64,000 nucleotides of DNA from Pseudolactococcus reticulitermitis (GTDB lineage: Bacteria; Bacillota; Bacilli; Lactobacillales; Streptococcaceae): positions 248,001 through 312,000 of the forward strand of contig NZ_BEDT01000001.1 in NCBI RefSeq assembly GCF_002260845.1, written 5' to 3'. Position 1 is the stretch's first letter, and each line of letters begins with the position of its first letter. The notes under the pieces were generated by a model. That model ran no database searches, was not told the origin of the DNA, and saw nothing but the letters and a program-made list of their open reading frames with translations. The translations under genes were made by a program, and so were the position numbers. Positions 1-8,130 of the stretch are shown piece by piece.

Positions 1-149
1 AGTTCACGAAGCGTCAAAACACCTTCAACACCTGTACCAACGATCGCTACTGTAGCTTGATCGCCTTCGACAGTGAGGATTTCACCGCTTACGACGTCAC
101 CGACTTTAACGTCACCGACGCTGTTCAATAATTCTTCAAATTCGTTCAT
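1..149 (-). CDS. rpsA: 30S ribosomal protein S1, N-terminal fragment (cut by window edge)
   Basis: The first 49 codons read MNEFEELLNSVGDVKVGDVV and continue into an S1 (OB-fold) RNA-binding domain whose segment VEGDQATVAIVGTGVEGVL is typical of domain 1. Lactococcal and streptococcal S1 proteins, which help the ribosome bind and unfold mRNA, begin almost identically. The ATG at 149-147 has a GGAGG ribosome-binding site at about 164-168. The gene runs off the left edge, so its full length (about 400 residues in the family) cannot be seen. The identification is firm from the N-terminal signature. Confidence 0.85.
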   Translation of the reverse strand, partial: MNEFEELLNSVGDVKVGDVVSGEILTVEGDQATVAIVGTGVEGVLTLRE

Positions 150-218
150 TTTTTAAAAAGTTTCCTCCAACAATTTGACTAGTACACATCTTTTACGACA
201 GATACAGTCCTAATATTT

Positions 219-227
219 ATCTTACCA
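219..227 (-). promoter_or_regulatory. candidate extended -10 promoter for rpsA
   Basis: On the minus strand TGGTAAGAT (TG-n-TAAGAT) lies about 70 bases before the rpsA start and just after the trp terminator. No good -35 box is visible at the right spacing, so this is a tentative call. Confidence 0.4.
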
Positions 228-238
228 TAATTTTTCCT

Positions 239-272
239 AAAAAGAAAGCGATTTTTGACGAGAAATCGCTTT
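239..272 (-). terminator. trp operon terminator
   Basis: Inverted arms at 263-272 and 245-254 (AAAGCGATTT pairing with AAATCGCTTT on the minus strand) are followed by CTTTTT. The hairpin sits 6 bases after the trpA stop and ends the trp transcript. Confidence 0.85.
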
Positions 273-277
273 TTATT

Positions 278-1051
278 TTAGATTTGACTCGCTTTTTGTA
301 AAAATTCAGCCATTTCAGCTGTTTTGCCTTCGTGTAATCCCTTAACAATGTAGGAGCCGACGATGACACCGTCAACCGCTTGGCGGAAATTTTCAACGTG
401 AGCGATGGATGACACGCCAAAGCCAGCTAGGACAGGCGCATCAGAAAGCTCAGCCAATTTCGCCAAGTGTTGATTTAAATCCGCTCGGTAATCGTGGCCT
501 GCTCCTGTCACACCATTGACCGTTACGGCATAGATGAAGCCTTGGGCATCTTTGACTAATTCAGCTTGGCGTTCTGGAGTACTGGTCAGCGTCACAAGTG
601 GTACCAAAGCAATATCAGTATCTACCAAAAACGGCGCAATCATATTTTCATGTTCGCGTGGGACATCTGGCAAAATCAAGCCTTTGACCGGTGTGTTTTT
701 GAGGTCGTTGACAAATTTTTCAATGCCGTATTTATAGATGGGATTAAAATAGGACATGATGACCAAAGGCACATTTGTCTTGATCGTTTTCAAGGTTTCG
801 ATGACCTTTGTCAAAGTCGTCCCGTTTTTCAAAGCGCGAATCCCCGCTAATTCAATCACAGGACCGTCAGCCACTGGATCTGAAAAGGGAAGCCCGATTT
901 CAATAGCGCTGGCACCATTTGTCACCAAAAAGTCAAGGGTTTCGGGTAAGCCCGCGATGCCATTTGCGTGGTCGCCTGCCATGATGTAAGGTACGACGAG
1001 GGTTTTGTTGGCTGCTTTAAGCATTTCCAAGTGTTGTCGTAAGGTTTTCAT
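278..1051 (-). CDS. trpA: tryptophan synthase alpha chain
   Basis: Encodes 257 residues, close to the usual 260-270. It cleaves indole-3-glycerol phosphate to indole and glyceraldehyde 3-phosphate in the alpha2beta2 tryptophan synthase. The catalytic pair is visible as E51 and D62 in the segment [16 protein letters not shown], and the TIM-barrel phosphate loops near the C-terminus ([15 protein letters not shown]) are intact. A longer reading frame begins upstream inside trpB, but the ATG at 1051 has a GGAG site at about 1061-1065 and gives the normal N-terminus. One base separates the trpB stop from this start, so translation is probably coupled. It is the last gene of the operon. Confidence 0.97.
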   Translation of the reverse strand: MKTLRQHLEMLKAANKTLVVPYIMAGDHANGIAGLPETLDFLVTNGASAIEIGLPFSDPVADGPVIELAGIRALKNGTTLTKVIETLKTIKTNVPLVIMSYFNPIYKYGIEKFVNDLKNTPVKGLILPDVPREHENMIAPFLVDTDIALVPLVTLTSTPERQAELVKDAQGFIYAVTVNGVTGAGHDYRADLNQHLAKLAELSDAPVLAGFGVSSIAHVENFRQAVDGVIVGSYIVKGLHEGKTAEMAEFLQKASQI

Positions 1052-1052
1052 C

Positions 1053-2252
1053 TTAAAATTCTCCTTTTTCAGCACGCGCTTTAATTTGCGCCACATCCTT
1101 GTCGCCGCGACCGCTGAGGCAAACGATGATGCTCTCGTCTTTGCCGTAGCGTTTTGCTAATGTCGGCAGTTTGGAAATGGCGTGTGAGCTTTCTAGTGCG
1201 GGGATGATGCCTTCCGTGACGCATAGCATTTTGAACCCTGCTAAGGCCTCATCGTCAGTGGCTGAGATGTACTCTGCTCGACCCGTTTCATTCCAGTGGC
1301 AGTGCTCAGGACCGAGACCCGGATAGTCCAATCCAGCTGAAATGCTGTAAGCCTCTTGGACTTGACCATTTTCATCTTGGAGCAGACGCATGATATTACC
1401 ATGAAGAACGCCGTCCGTACCACGATTGATAGAGGCAGCTGTTTTACCGCTATCAAGACCGCGACCCGCAGCCTCAACGCCAATCATGGCAACCGTTTCA
1501 TCGTTGACAAAGGGATAGAAAAGTCCCGCAGCGTTTGAACCACCACCGACACAGGCGACAACAGCGGCGGGGAGTTTGCCTTCTTTTTCGAGAATTTGCG
1601 CCCGCGCTTCTCGTCCAATGATAGCTTGAAAATCTCGCACCATTTCTGGGAATGGAGCAGGGCCGGCAGCTGTACCTAGGATGTAGTGGGTGTCTTCAAC
1701 ACTTTCAACCCAAGCACGGAGGGCAGCATTGACCGCATCTTTGAGGACACTTGAACCATCTGTGACCGACACAACTTCTGCACCTAAAAGCTGCATACGG
1801 AAAACGTTTAATTCTTGGCGTTGCACGTCGATAGCGCCCATGTAGATTTTACAGTCCATACCAAAAAGCGCGGCAGCGGTTGCCGTTGCGACACCATGTT
1901 GACCGGCACCTGTTTCAGCGATGATTTTATTCTTACCCATTTTTTTGGCAAGCATGACTTGGGCTAGGGCGTTATTAATTTTGTGAGCGCCGGTGTGATT
2001 GAGATCTTCTCGTTTGAGGTAAATTTTAGCGCCACCGCATTTTTCAGTCAAATTTTTTGCGAAATAGAGCGGATTTTCACGACCGACATAGTTTTTGAGG
2101 AGGTCTGCTAATTCGGCTTGGAAGACTTCATCCGTTTTACTAGCCTCATAGGCAGCTTTGAGTTCTTTAACCGCGTACATCAATGTTTCTGGTACGAAGG
2201 TGCCGCCGTAGGTGCCGAAAAAACCGGCTTGGTCTGGGTTTTGGTAGGTCAT
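1053..2252 (-). CDS. trpB: tryptophan synthase beta chain
   Basis: Encodes 399 residues, a normal TrpB1 length. It condenses indole with serine using pyridoxal phosphate. The PLP lysine is K91 in HTGAHKINN and the phosphate-binding loop is GGGSNAAG near residue 235. The N-terminus ([20 protein letters not shown]) is the conserved start of the family. An AAGGAG site lies just upstream of the ATG at 2252. In this operon an unrelated membrane-protein gene separates trpB from trpF by about 1.2 kb, although the two are normally adjacent. Confidence 0.98.
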   Translation of the reverse strand: MTYQNPDQAGFFGTYGGTFVPETLMYAVKELKAAYEASKTDEVFQAELADLLKNYVGRENPLYFAKNLTEKCGGAKIYLKREDLNHTGAHKINNALAQVMLAKKMGKNKIIAETGAGQHGVATATAAALFGMDCKIYMGAIDVQRQELNVFRMQLLGAEVVSVTDGSSVLKDAVNAALRAWVESVEDTHYILGTAAGPAPFPEMVRDFQAIIGREARAQILEKEGKLPAAVVACVGGGSNAAGLFYPFVNDETVAMIGVEAAGRGLDSGKTAASINRGTDGVLHGNIMRLLQDENGQVQEAYSISAGLDYPGLGPEHCHWNETGRAEYISATDDEALAGFKMLCVTEGIIPALESSHAISKLPTLAKRYGKDESIIVCLSGRGDKDVAQIKARAEKGEF

Positions 2253-2254
2253 GG

Positions 2255-3451
2255 TTACTCCTTAACTTTTGAAATTGATTTATTCATGTTCTTTATGCCC
2301 CGATGGATTGGAATAAGATATACCAGATAAATAAATAATACACATATAGTGATAGCCAGTAAAGATTGCCACCACAAGTTTAAAGATATTAATTTTATAT
2401 TATTAACTCTATTTAAATCAAAATTTATGTCTTTAATATATTCAAACAAGCAATATATTACATATAGAAAAATATCAATTAGCTTTGTAGTAATTATTGC
2501 TACTACCATTAAAGCAAATATTATTTCTTTCCTATTTTTTATTATGATCTCCTCCCCTTTTCCCTTAAGAAAAATACGTTTTAAAACTAATGAATTGGCA
2601 ATCATAGCTTGGCTACGTCTATTTTTACTATCTTCCATTTTTTCCAAATGCAGGGGTTGATCATTCAATACACTATTATTAAATTTATAAATATTGTCAA
2701 TATGTATACTATTCTCTTTGTTTTTTATTTGAGAATACTCTACTGATAAAATTTCATCATTGTCAATTTTTTTTAGTAACACATATTCTTTTTTATTAAA
2801 TTTAAAAACCATATAACTCGTATAGTATTTAACAGCTATAGAACGCACTCTAAAATAAACTACAACAAATATTAAAGTTACTATTGAAACAAAAAGGTAT
2901 AAAGCAACCTTCTGTTCTTTTTTTGCATATTCATAATACTTTTTTAATGTCGGATATTGAATCGCAACTATAGTATTATTCACATATAAATTTACAATTT
3001 TATTTTTTGATCGATAAGGTAATTCTATTTTATAATCTTTTACTGATTTTTTTTCTCTTTCCGGAAGCTTTTTGAATTCCTCCTTGTTTAATTCCCTATC
3101 TGAAATAGAATATAAAATGTCTTTGCTTAAATCAATATCCTTCTTATTTATATTAATTACGAGTGATGATTTATTAACTTCAGTTGTATAAAGATATCCC
3201 TTGTCATTAGGTCTGGTAATAGCATAAACATCAACTATATATAAACAAAATATAAAAAAGATAAATACAAAATTAATTATAATTCGTACAAATTTTTCAT
3301 AGTTACCTTCTAATATTTTTTCAATATCGTATTTTGAAAAATGGGAATAAACCTTGTAACAAAATAAAGCTACGGTCGAAATAATTGAAAAAACTTTCAC
3401 GATTGTTCCTAAATTTTCAACAACTTGAGAAACAAAATTTAATTTTTCCAC
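2255..3451 (-). CDS. unknown membrane protein inserted between trpF and trpB
   Basis: Encodes 398 residues and resembles no family I recognise. Predicted membrane segments lie near residues 12-32, 52-72, 185-208, 310-335 and 365-390. The loops between them are lysine- and asparagine-rich. The start is GTG at 3451; its AGGAG site lies inside the last codons of trpF, whose TAG is only 3 bases away, so it is probably translated by coupling to trpF. The gene stops 2 bases before trpB starts. The DNA is strikingly AT-rich (long A and T runs) compared with trpF and trpB, which suggests recent acquisition. Any role in tryptophan metabolism or transport would be a guess. Confidence 0.8.
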   Translation of the reverse strand: MEKLNFVSQVVENLGTIVKVFSIISTVALFCYKVYSHFSKYDIEKILEGNYEKFVRIIINFVFIFFIFCLYIVDVYAITRPNDKGYLYTTEVNKSSLVININKKDIDLSKDILYSISDRELNKEEFKKLPEREKKSVKDYKIELPYRSKNKIVNLYVNNTIVAIQYPTLKKYYEYAKKEQKVALYLFVSIVTLIFVVVYFRVRSIAVKYYTSYMVFKFNKKEYVLLKKIDNDEILSVEYSQIKNKENSIHIDNIYKFNNSVLNDQPLHLEKMEDSKNRRSQAMIANSLVLKRIFLKGKGEEIIIKNRKEIIFALMVVAIITTKLIDIFLYVIYCLFEYIKDINFDLNRVNNIKLISLNLWWQSLLAITICVLFIYLVYLIPIHRGIKNMNKSISKVKE

Positions 3452-3454
3452 AAA

Positions 3455-4060
3455 CTATTGTCTCCTAACTTTTAGAATAAATTTTTTAATTTTCTCCAAA
3501 TCCTTCACTCCCTCACTCTCAACCCCACTCGACACATCAACCCCAGTCGGTTTAAAAATAGCAATGGCTTGACCGACGTTCTCGGGATTCAAGCCTCCGG
3601 CTACAAAAAATCGATAGCCGTCCAAGGCAGTCAAATCAACCTTGTCCCAATCAAAGGCTTGACCACTGCCACCGGCAAATTGAGCTGGTGGGGCATCTAG
3701 TAGAATCGTGTGTGCTTTAAAATCGGCGATAGCATCAGGAATTTTGCCGTCTTTAATCCCAAAAGCCTTGATGACTGGCACACTGACTTGCGCCGCGTAG
3801 TCTGCGCTTTCTTGCCCATGGAGTTGCACCATGTCGAGACCGACTTTTGCCACAATTTCCTGAACAACTGCCAAGTCTTCATCGACAAATAAGCCAACTT
3901 TTTTGACGGTTTTCGGCACATTTTTCGCCAAATATTTGGCGTATTCTGGCGTGACTTGACGCTTGCTTTCGGCGAACACAAAGCCGATATGCGTCGCCCC
4001 AGATGCCACCGCCATATCGACAGCTGCCTGTGTTGACAAGCCACAAATTTTAATCCACAT
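3455..4060 (-). CDS. trpF: phosphoribosylanthranilate isomerase
   Basis: Encodes 201 residues, normal for TrpF. It performs the Amadori rearrangement of N-(5'-phosphoribosyl)anthranilate to CdRP. The general-base cysteine is C6 in WIKICGLS, and the acid is the aspartate of HTILLDAPP. The phosphate-binding segment FFVAGGLNPENV and the C-terminal GVDVSSGVE are present. It overlaps the end of trpC by 11 bases, as is common in trp operons. Its final codons also supply the ribosome-binding site of the following membrane-protein gene. Confidence 0.97.
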   Translation of the reverse strand: MWIKICGLSTQAAVDMAVASGATHIGFVFAESKRQVTPEYAKYLAKNVPKTVKKVGLFVDEDLAVVQEIVAKVGLDMVQLHGQESADYAAQVSVPVIKAFGIKDGKIPDAIADFKAHTILLDAPPAQFAGGSGQAFDWDKVDLTALDGYRFFVAGGLNPENVGQAIAIFKPTGVDVSSGVESEGVKDLEKIKKFILKVRRQ

Positions 4061-4820
4061 GGCGCTTGACCTGTAACCCTTTCGCTGCTGCTTTCGGATT
4101 GCCGTCTTTCATCAAGGCTTCGCCAACGAGGACTGCACGGAAATCGCGGGCGACGATTTCAGCCTCGACAGGTGACTTAATCCCAGACTCTGAGATATAA
4201 AAGCGACCGTTTTCTTGTAAGGCGGCCAAGTCCAGACTGTTCTGGAGACTGACTTCGAATGTCTTGAGATTGCGATTATTAATGCCAATCAACTCAGCAT
4301 TGATCCGATGGGCAATCGCCAGTTCTTCAGCATTGTGCACCTCTACTAAGACTTCTAAACCGAGCGAAATGGCATACTCATACAAGTCTTGCAAATCTTT
4401 TTCAGTCAGGCAAGCAACAATCAGCAAGATAATCGTAGCCCCACTATTGACCGCACGCGCAATCTGCTTTTTATCAATGATAAAATCCTTGTTCAGAACA
4501 GGCACATCAACATTTTGGGCGACCAAACGCAAATCGTCAATCGAGCCTTTGAAAAAAACAGGGTCTGTTAAAACTGAAATCGCTGAAACGCCTGCCGCTG
4601 CATAACTTGTCGCTTGTGCAAGCACATCGACTCCCATATTAATGGCACCAAGCGACGGTGAAGCACGTTTGACTTCGCCAATCACTTGTAACCTTTCAGG
4701 ATTATCACGTAAACGTTGGACAAAACCCTTGACTTGTCTGACTTTTCTTGGTGTTTCCATGACCATTTGTGTCACTTCGACTTGCTTTTCTGCCAATATT
4801 TTTTCGAGAAAATTTTCCAT
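4050..4820 (-). CDS. trpC: indole-3-glycerol phosphate synthase
   Basis: Encodes 256 residues. It closes the indole ring of CdRP with loss of CO2 and water. Family marks are VIGEVKRASPSLG (catalytic lysine of the beta-1 strand), PVLNKDFIIDKKQI and the C-terminal SESGIKSP and VLVGEALM. The ATG at 4820 has an AAAGGA site upstream. It follows the chorismate mutase gene by about 30 bases and overlaps trpF. TrpC and TrpF are separate proteins here, not the fusion found in enterobacteria. Confidence 0.97.
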   Translation of the reverse strand: MENFLEKILAEKQVEVTQMVMETPRKVRQVKGFVQRLRDNPERLQVIGEVKRASPSLGAINMGVDVLAQATSYAAAGVSAISVLTDPVFFKGSIDDLRLVAQNVDVPVLNKDFIIDKKQIARAVNSGATIILLIVACLTEKDLQDLYEYAISLGLEVLVEVHNAEELAIAHRINAELIGINNRNLKTFEVSLQNSLDLAALQENGRFYISESGIKSPVEAEIVARDFRAVLVGEALMKDGNPKAAAKGLQVKRHVD

Positions 4821-4849
4821 TGCTTATCTTTCCTTTACTGCACGGTAAA

Positions 4850-5140
4850 CTAATCTTTAAGATTAACCTTAAGCGCCAAATGTTCAATCCTAATAAAATC
4901 TGCTATCATTTGGCGATAGAGATTTTCGACGAGTTCTATATCAGCACCCTTGTCAGCTGCGAGTTTGGTCACTTTGTCAATCACTTGCTGCATACGTTCT
5001 GGTGCTGCTACTTGCGCGGCTGTCTTTTTAAAGGTCGCAGCTTGCTTGACAAACTCACCACGCCTTGCAATCAAAGCAATCAGCGTTTCATCGATTTTAT
5101 CAATTTCAGCTCGAACCTGAGCCAGACTTCCAACCATCAT
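4850..5140 (-). CDS. chorismate mutase, AroQ class, PchB-like, within the trp operon
   Basis: Encodes 96 residues, the length of a single CM type-II (AroQ) helical domain. Residues R10, R27 and K38 line up with R11, R28 and K39 of the E. coli mutase domain. A glutamate falls where E. coli has Q88. The middle segment (FKKTAAQVAAPERM) resembles Pseudomonas PchB, an isochorismate-pyruvate lyase with mutase side activity, more than the E. coli enzyme. The start is an ATG pair overlapping the trpD stop (ATGA). Its product would pull chorismate toward prephenate, or isochorismate toward salicylate, inside a tryptophan operon. The fold is secure; the exact reaction is not. Confidence 0.85.
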   Translation of the reverse strand: MMVGSLAQVRAEIDKIDETLIALIARRGEFVKQAATFKKTAAQVAAPERMQQVIDKVTKLAADKGADIELVENLYRQMIADFIRIEHLALKVNLKD

Positions 5141-6141
5141 TTCACCTCCTGCATGTCGACTAACTTAGCTCGTGCGCTACCACTCGCAATCACGTCACGC
5201 GCTTTGGCAACGCCTTCCGATATCGAATCCACACAACCATTGGAAAAAAAACCAAGGCCGGCGTTCAAGACCGTCACTTCCAAAAACGGACTTTGCTCGT
5301 TATTGAGCACGGATTTGAGAATGGCAGCATTTTCCTTGCCCTCGCCACCGCGAATCTCCTGCAGGGTCACGCGCGGCATGCCAAGGCTCGCATGGTCGAA
5401 CTCGTGCACCGTAATCTCGCCCGTCTCATCCAGCAGCGCATAGCGATTCACGCCGTCCAGACTCGCCTCATCCATGTTATTTGGTCCACTCACGACCACG
5501 GCACGTCGCCGTCCCAATGATTTCAGGACTTCAGCCGTCGTTGTTAGAAGGTCGGGACGAGAGGTACCGAGTAACTGGGTATCGAGATTGACTGGATTGG
5601 TGAAAGGACCGATGAGATTGAGCACCGTGCGCACCTCCAGCTCACGCCGAACTGGCATGACATAGCGCATATTGGGGTGCACATGTTGCGCAAAGAGAAA
5701 GATAAGCCCCGTCTTGTCAAAAATGTCAGCCAGCTCATCTGGTGTGTGATAAAGATTGATACCGAGCGCTTCCAGCACATCAGCCGAACCAGATTTGGAA
5801 GAAATCGAGCGATTGCCGTGCTTAGCCATTTTCACACCACCCGCAGCTAAAACAAAAGCCGCCGTCGTTGAGACATTAAAAGAAAAGGACAAATCGCCAC
5901 CCGTCCCACAGTTATCCATGGCAGTCGTCACAGTCGTTGGAATATGCAAGGCTTTGTCACGGACAACATCAACAATCCCCGCCATTTCATCAACGGTTTC
6001 GCCTTTCATGGCAAGCGCAACAAGAATAGCTGAGAGCTGCGAATCTGTCAGCTCACCATTAAACATAGCATTTGCCATTTGATTGATTTCATACCGTGAG
6101 AGATTCTCACGATTCATGAGTTTGACTAGGTTTTCTTTCAT
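5137..6141 (-). CDS. trpD: anthranilate phosphoribosyltransferase
   Basis: Encodes 334 residues. It transfers phosphoribose from PRPP to anthranilate. The glycine-rich PRPP loop DNCGTGGD, the HGNRSISSKSGSADVLEALG segment and the C-terminal loop characteristic of the glycosyltransferase family 3 are all present, and length is normal. The start at 6141 has only a weak GGAAAG site. The first 27 bases of this gene, in the same orientation, are repeated at 7041-7067 on the far side of the hydrolase gene. That implies the hydrolase was inserted immediately ahead of trpD. Confidence 0.97.
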   Translation of the reverse strand: MKENLVKLMNRENLSRYEINQMANAMFNGELTDSQLSAILVALAMKGETVDEMAGIVDVVRDKALHIPTTVTTAMDNCGTGGDLSFSFNVSTTAAFVLAAGGVKMAKHGNRSISSKSGSADVLEALGINLYHTPDELADIFDKTGLIFLFAQHVHPNMRYVMPVRRELEVRTVLNLIGPFTNPVNLDTQLLGTSRPDLLTTTAEVLKSLGRRRAVVVSGPNNMDEASLDGVNRYALLDETGEITVHEFDHASLGMPRVTLQEIRGGEGKENAAILKSVLNNEQSPFLEVTVLNAGLGFFSNGCVDSISEGVAKARDVIASGSARAKLVDMQEVK

Positions 6142-6176
6142 TTTATCTTTCCATTCTATTCATTTTAAGTCGTTGA

Positions 6177-6971
6177 CTAATTTGCTAAAAAGTCTTTGAA
6201 AATCGTTTGAAATTGTTCATGTTCATCTATCATTAAGTTATGTCCTGCAATATCAGAAATGATTACCTCAACAGGCGTGAACTGTTTCGCAAAAAGTTGC
6301 TGTTGCTTGTAACCGACAACATTATCTTGCTTTCCTAAACAAAATACAGTTTGCACATTGAATGTTTTTGCCAATAATTCCTGTTCATTTGCCAAAGTAT
6401 AGCCTGTTTTTTGAAAATTCTCCAAATATTTCTCTTGTTCCTGAGTGACGGCTGTAAAGACTGAGTTTTGAAACAAAGCATAAGTCTTATCTGTTATAAC
6501 TGTTGCAAATGCTCTGAATTCAGCTTCACTTTCAGGATTTTCAGCATTTATCTTTTCATCAATCTGAACCACTTTTTCAGGTAAAATTCGATTACTTGAT
6601 TGAGCTGTCACAACTGGACAAAGTAAAAACAGTTTTATAATCTGATGCTCAAAATGTTCTAGTAATCCCAATGATAAATAACCGCCATAGGAATTGCCAC
6701 ACAAGATGAAGGGTTCATCTGCTACCGTAGCTTTGATAAATCGTGTCAAACGATGAACCATCTCATCAGCATTTCGTGAAATCATGCCTACATTTGACTT
6801 TCCCATACCCTCTAAATCAACATAAATGCGACGAAAGCCCGTTAAAGCGTCCCCAATAGTTTCAATATTTTCTGACCAAATGCGATGGTCAACACCAAAA
6901 CCATGGAGGAAGATGATAGGAATACCTTTTCCAATTTCTTTGTAGTATAAACTATTTTGGTAGTATGGCAT
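6177..6971 (-). CDS. alpha/beta-hydrolase fold protein inside the trp operon
   Basis: Encodes 264 residues of an alpha/beta-hydrolase. The oxyanion-hole motif HGFG follows strand 3, the nucleophile elbow is GNSYGG (serine near residue 94), and a late AGHNLMIDEH supplies the histidine. The acid is probably the aspartate of LGKQDNVVG. Substrate cannot be predicted; esterases, C-C hydrolases and lactonases share this pattern. An AAAGGAG site precedes the ATG at 6971. It lies between the GIY-YIG gene and trpD and is bracketed by a direct repeat of the trpD start, evidence that it arrived as a cassette. Confidence 0.9.
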   Translation of the reverse strand: MPYYQNSLYYKEIGKGIPIIFLHGFGVDHRIWSENIETIGDALTGFRRIYVDLEGMGKSNVGMISRNADEMVHRLTRFIKATVADEPFILCGNSYGGYLSLGLLEHFEHQIIKLFLLCPVVTAQSSNRILPEKVVQIDEKINAENPESEAEFRAFATVITDKTYALFQNSVFTAVTQEQEKYLENFQKTGYTLANEQELLAKTFNVQTVFCLGKQDNVVGYKQQQLFAKQFTPVEVIISDIAGHNLMIDEHEQFQTIFKDFLAN

Positions 6972-7040
6972 GTTACTCCTTTAAAATGTTTAGTGGACTT
7001 GTTAATTCTTATTTGAGTGATTTCATAACATGAGACAGTC

Positions 7041-7067
7041 CATGAGCTTGACTAGGTTTTCTTTCAT
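7041..7067 (-). repeat. duplicated 5' end of trpD (insertion scar)
   Basis: These 27 bases match 6115-6141, the first nine codons of trpD, with a single mismatch. Read on the minus strand they encode MKENLVKLM and then run into a stop within six further codons. The two copies flank the hydrolase gene as direct repeats, with 899 bases between them (6142-7040). This is a remnant left when DNA was inserted at the trpD start, not a functional gene. Confidence 0.85.
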
Positions 7068-7096
7068 AATTTATATACTTTCTATGCACTTCAAAA

Positions 7097-7567
7097 TTAG
7101 TTCATATTCAAACCATTAGCCGATGCATCTTTATTACCGGTTTGAATATGATAAGATTTATAATCTTTTTTACTTTTAGTTTCGAAATCTATAATTTCCT
7201 CATCAGATGTACTTTCTTCAAAATATTCAAGCACTTCAAAGGAAATTTTTTGAAAATTTTTTCCTTGGTGAAAATCTCGTAATTTTTCGCCTATTCTCCT
7301 TTGAGAATTATTACTATCTCTTTTGGATTCACTATCTGGGTTAAAGTAATTAATATACTGATTCCATCTACCGTATATACCTTTCATTCCGTAAACAGAA
7401 CCGACATATTTTTTACCATCTACATCGATAAGATAAACACCTTTTCTATTGATTAGATAATCCAATTTTTTATTGATTTGATCTTTTTTAAAGTCTTTCA
7501 ATAATTTATCTTTACCTTTTTGTTTAGGCGAAAGCTCACCAGGATTATTAAATATAATTCCTGTCAT
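7097..7567 (-). CDS. GIY-YIG nuclease-like protein inside the trp operon
   Basis: Encodes 156 residues. The segment from about residue 43 reads GVYLID, then KKYVGSVYG, then GRWNQY, the order of GIY, YIG and catalytic arginine in GIY-YIG nucleases; a later acidic helix (EEIIDFETKSKKDY) could carry the metal-binding glutamate. The N-terminus is lysine-rich. Its ATG overlaps the trpG stop (ATGA), with the ribosome-binding site inside trpG. The DNA is more AT-rich than trpG and trpE. It could be a solitary homing or defence-type nuclease; no target can be inferred. Confidence 0.75.
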   Translation of the reverse strand: MTGIIFNNPGELSPKQKGKDKLLKDFKKDQINKKLDYLINRKGVYLIDVDGKKYVGSVYGMKGIYGRWNQYINYFNPDSESKRDSNNSQRRIGEKLRDFHQGKNFQKISFEVLEYFEESTSDEEIIDFETKSKKDYKSYHIQTGNKDASANGLNMN

Positions 7568-8130
7568 TTCGTTTCTCCTACTACAAAATTCTCAATCATC
7601 TTAAGCCCCTCAGGCGTACCAATACTCTCTGGGTGATACTGCATCCCAAAAATCGGTAGGGTTTTGTGCTGAATTGCCATAATTTCATGGTCGTCAGTTG
7701 TTTTTGACAAGACATCAAAATCTGCAGGCATATCAGAAATCACAATCGAATGATAGCGCATGATTTCATGCGTTTTCGGAATGCCCGCCAATAATGGCGT
7801 GTCTTGTACCCTTTCAGCCAGTGAAGTTTTGCCGTGCATGATGCGTTGGGCTAAATCTAGTTTGCCGCCGAAAACTTCGGCTATGGCTTGGTGTCCGAGA
7901 CAGATGCCTAGAATTGGTTTCTTACCAGCAAAGTCACGAATCATCTCTTCCATTCTGCCAGCGTCAGCAGGCCAACCGGGACCAGGGGAAAAGACGATTT
8001 TATCTGCCGACTCGGCGACGTCGTAAAGGTCTCGGTCGTCATTTCGCAAAACCTTGACTTCGGCGAATTCTCCGATGTATTGGGCTAAATTATAGGTAAA
8101 ACTGTCGTAGTTATCAACTAATAAAATCAT
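7564..8130 (-). CDS. trpG: anthranilate synthase component II (glutamine amidotransferase)
   Basis: Encodes 188 residues. It hydrolyses glutamine and channels ammonia to TrpE. The class-I amidotransferase triad is C77 in GICLGHQ plus the histidine and glutamate of YHPES near residue 170. The ATG at 8130 is preferred over an upstream in-frame TTG because GGAG lies 8 bases before it. It overlaps the end of trpE by 17 bases. The protein could also serve a PabA role, since no separate pab genes are visible here. Confidence 0.95.
   Translation of the reverse strand: MILLVDNYDSFTYNLAQYIGEFAEVKVLRNDDRDLYDVAESADKIVFSPGPGWPADAGRMEEMIRDFAGKKPILGICLGHQAIAEVFGGKLDLAQRIMHGKTSLAERVQDTPLLAGIPKTHEIMRYHSIVISDMPADFDVLSKTTDDHEIMAIQHKTLPIFGMQYHPESIGTPEGLKMIENFVVGETK

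Noticed and set aside
4769-5443. 224-codon plus-strand open frame
   Set aside because: It is antisense to trpC, the mutase and trpD, with no family resemblance and no plausible promoter.
7097-7567. GIY-YIG gene as a group I intron homing endonuclease
   Set aside because: No intron or split gene surrounds it; trpG and trpD are intact. A solitary nuclease-like gene is all that can be said.
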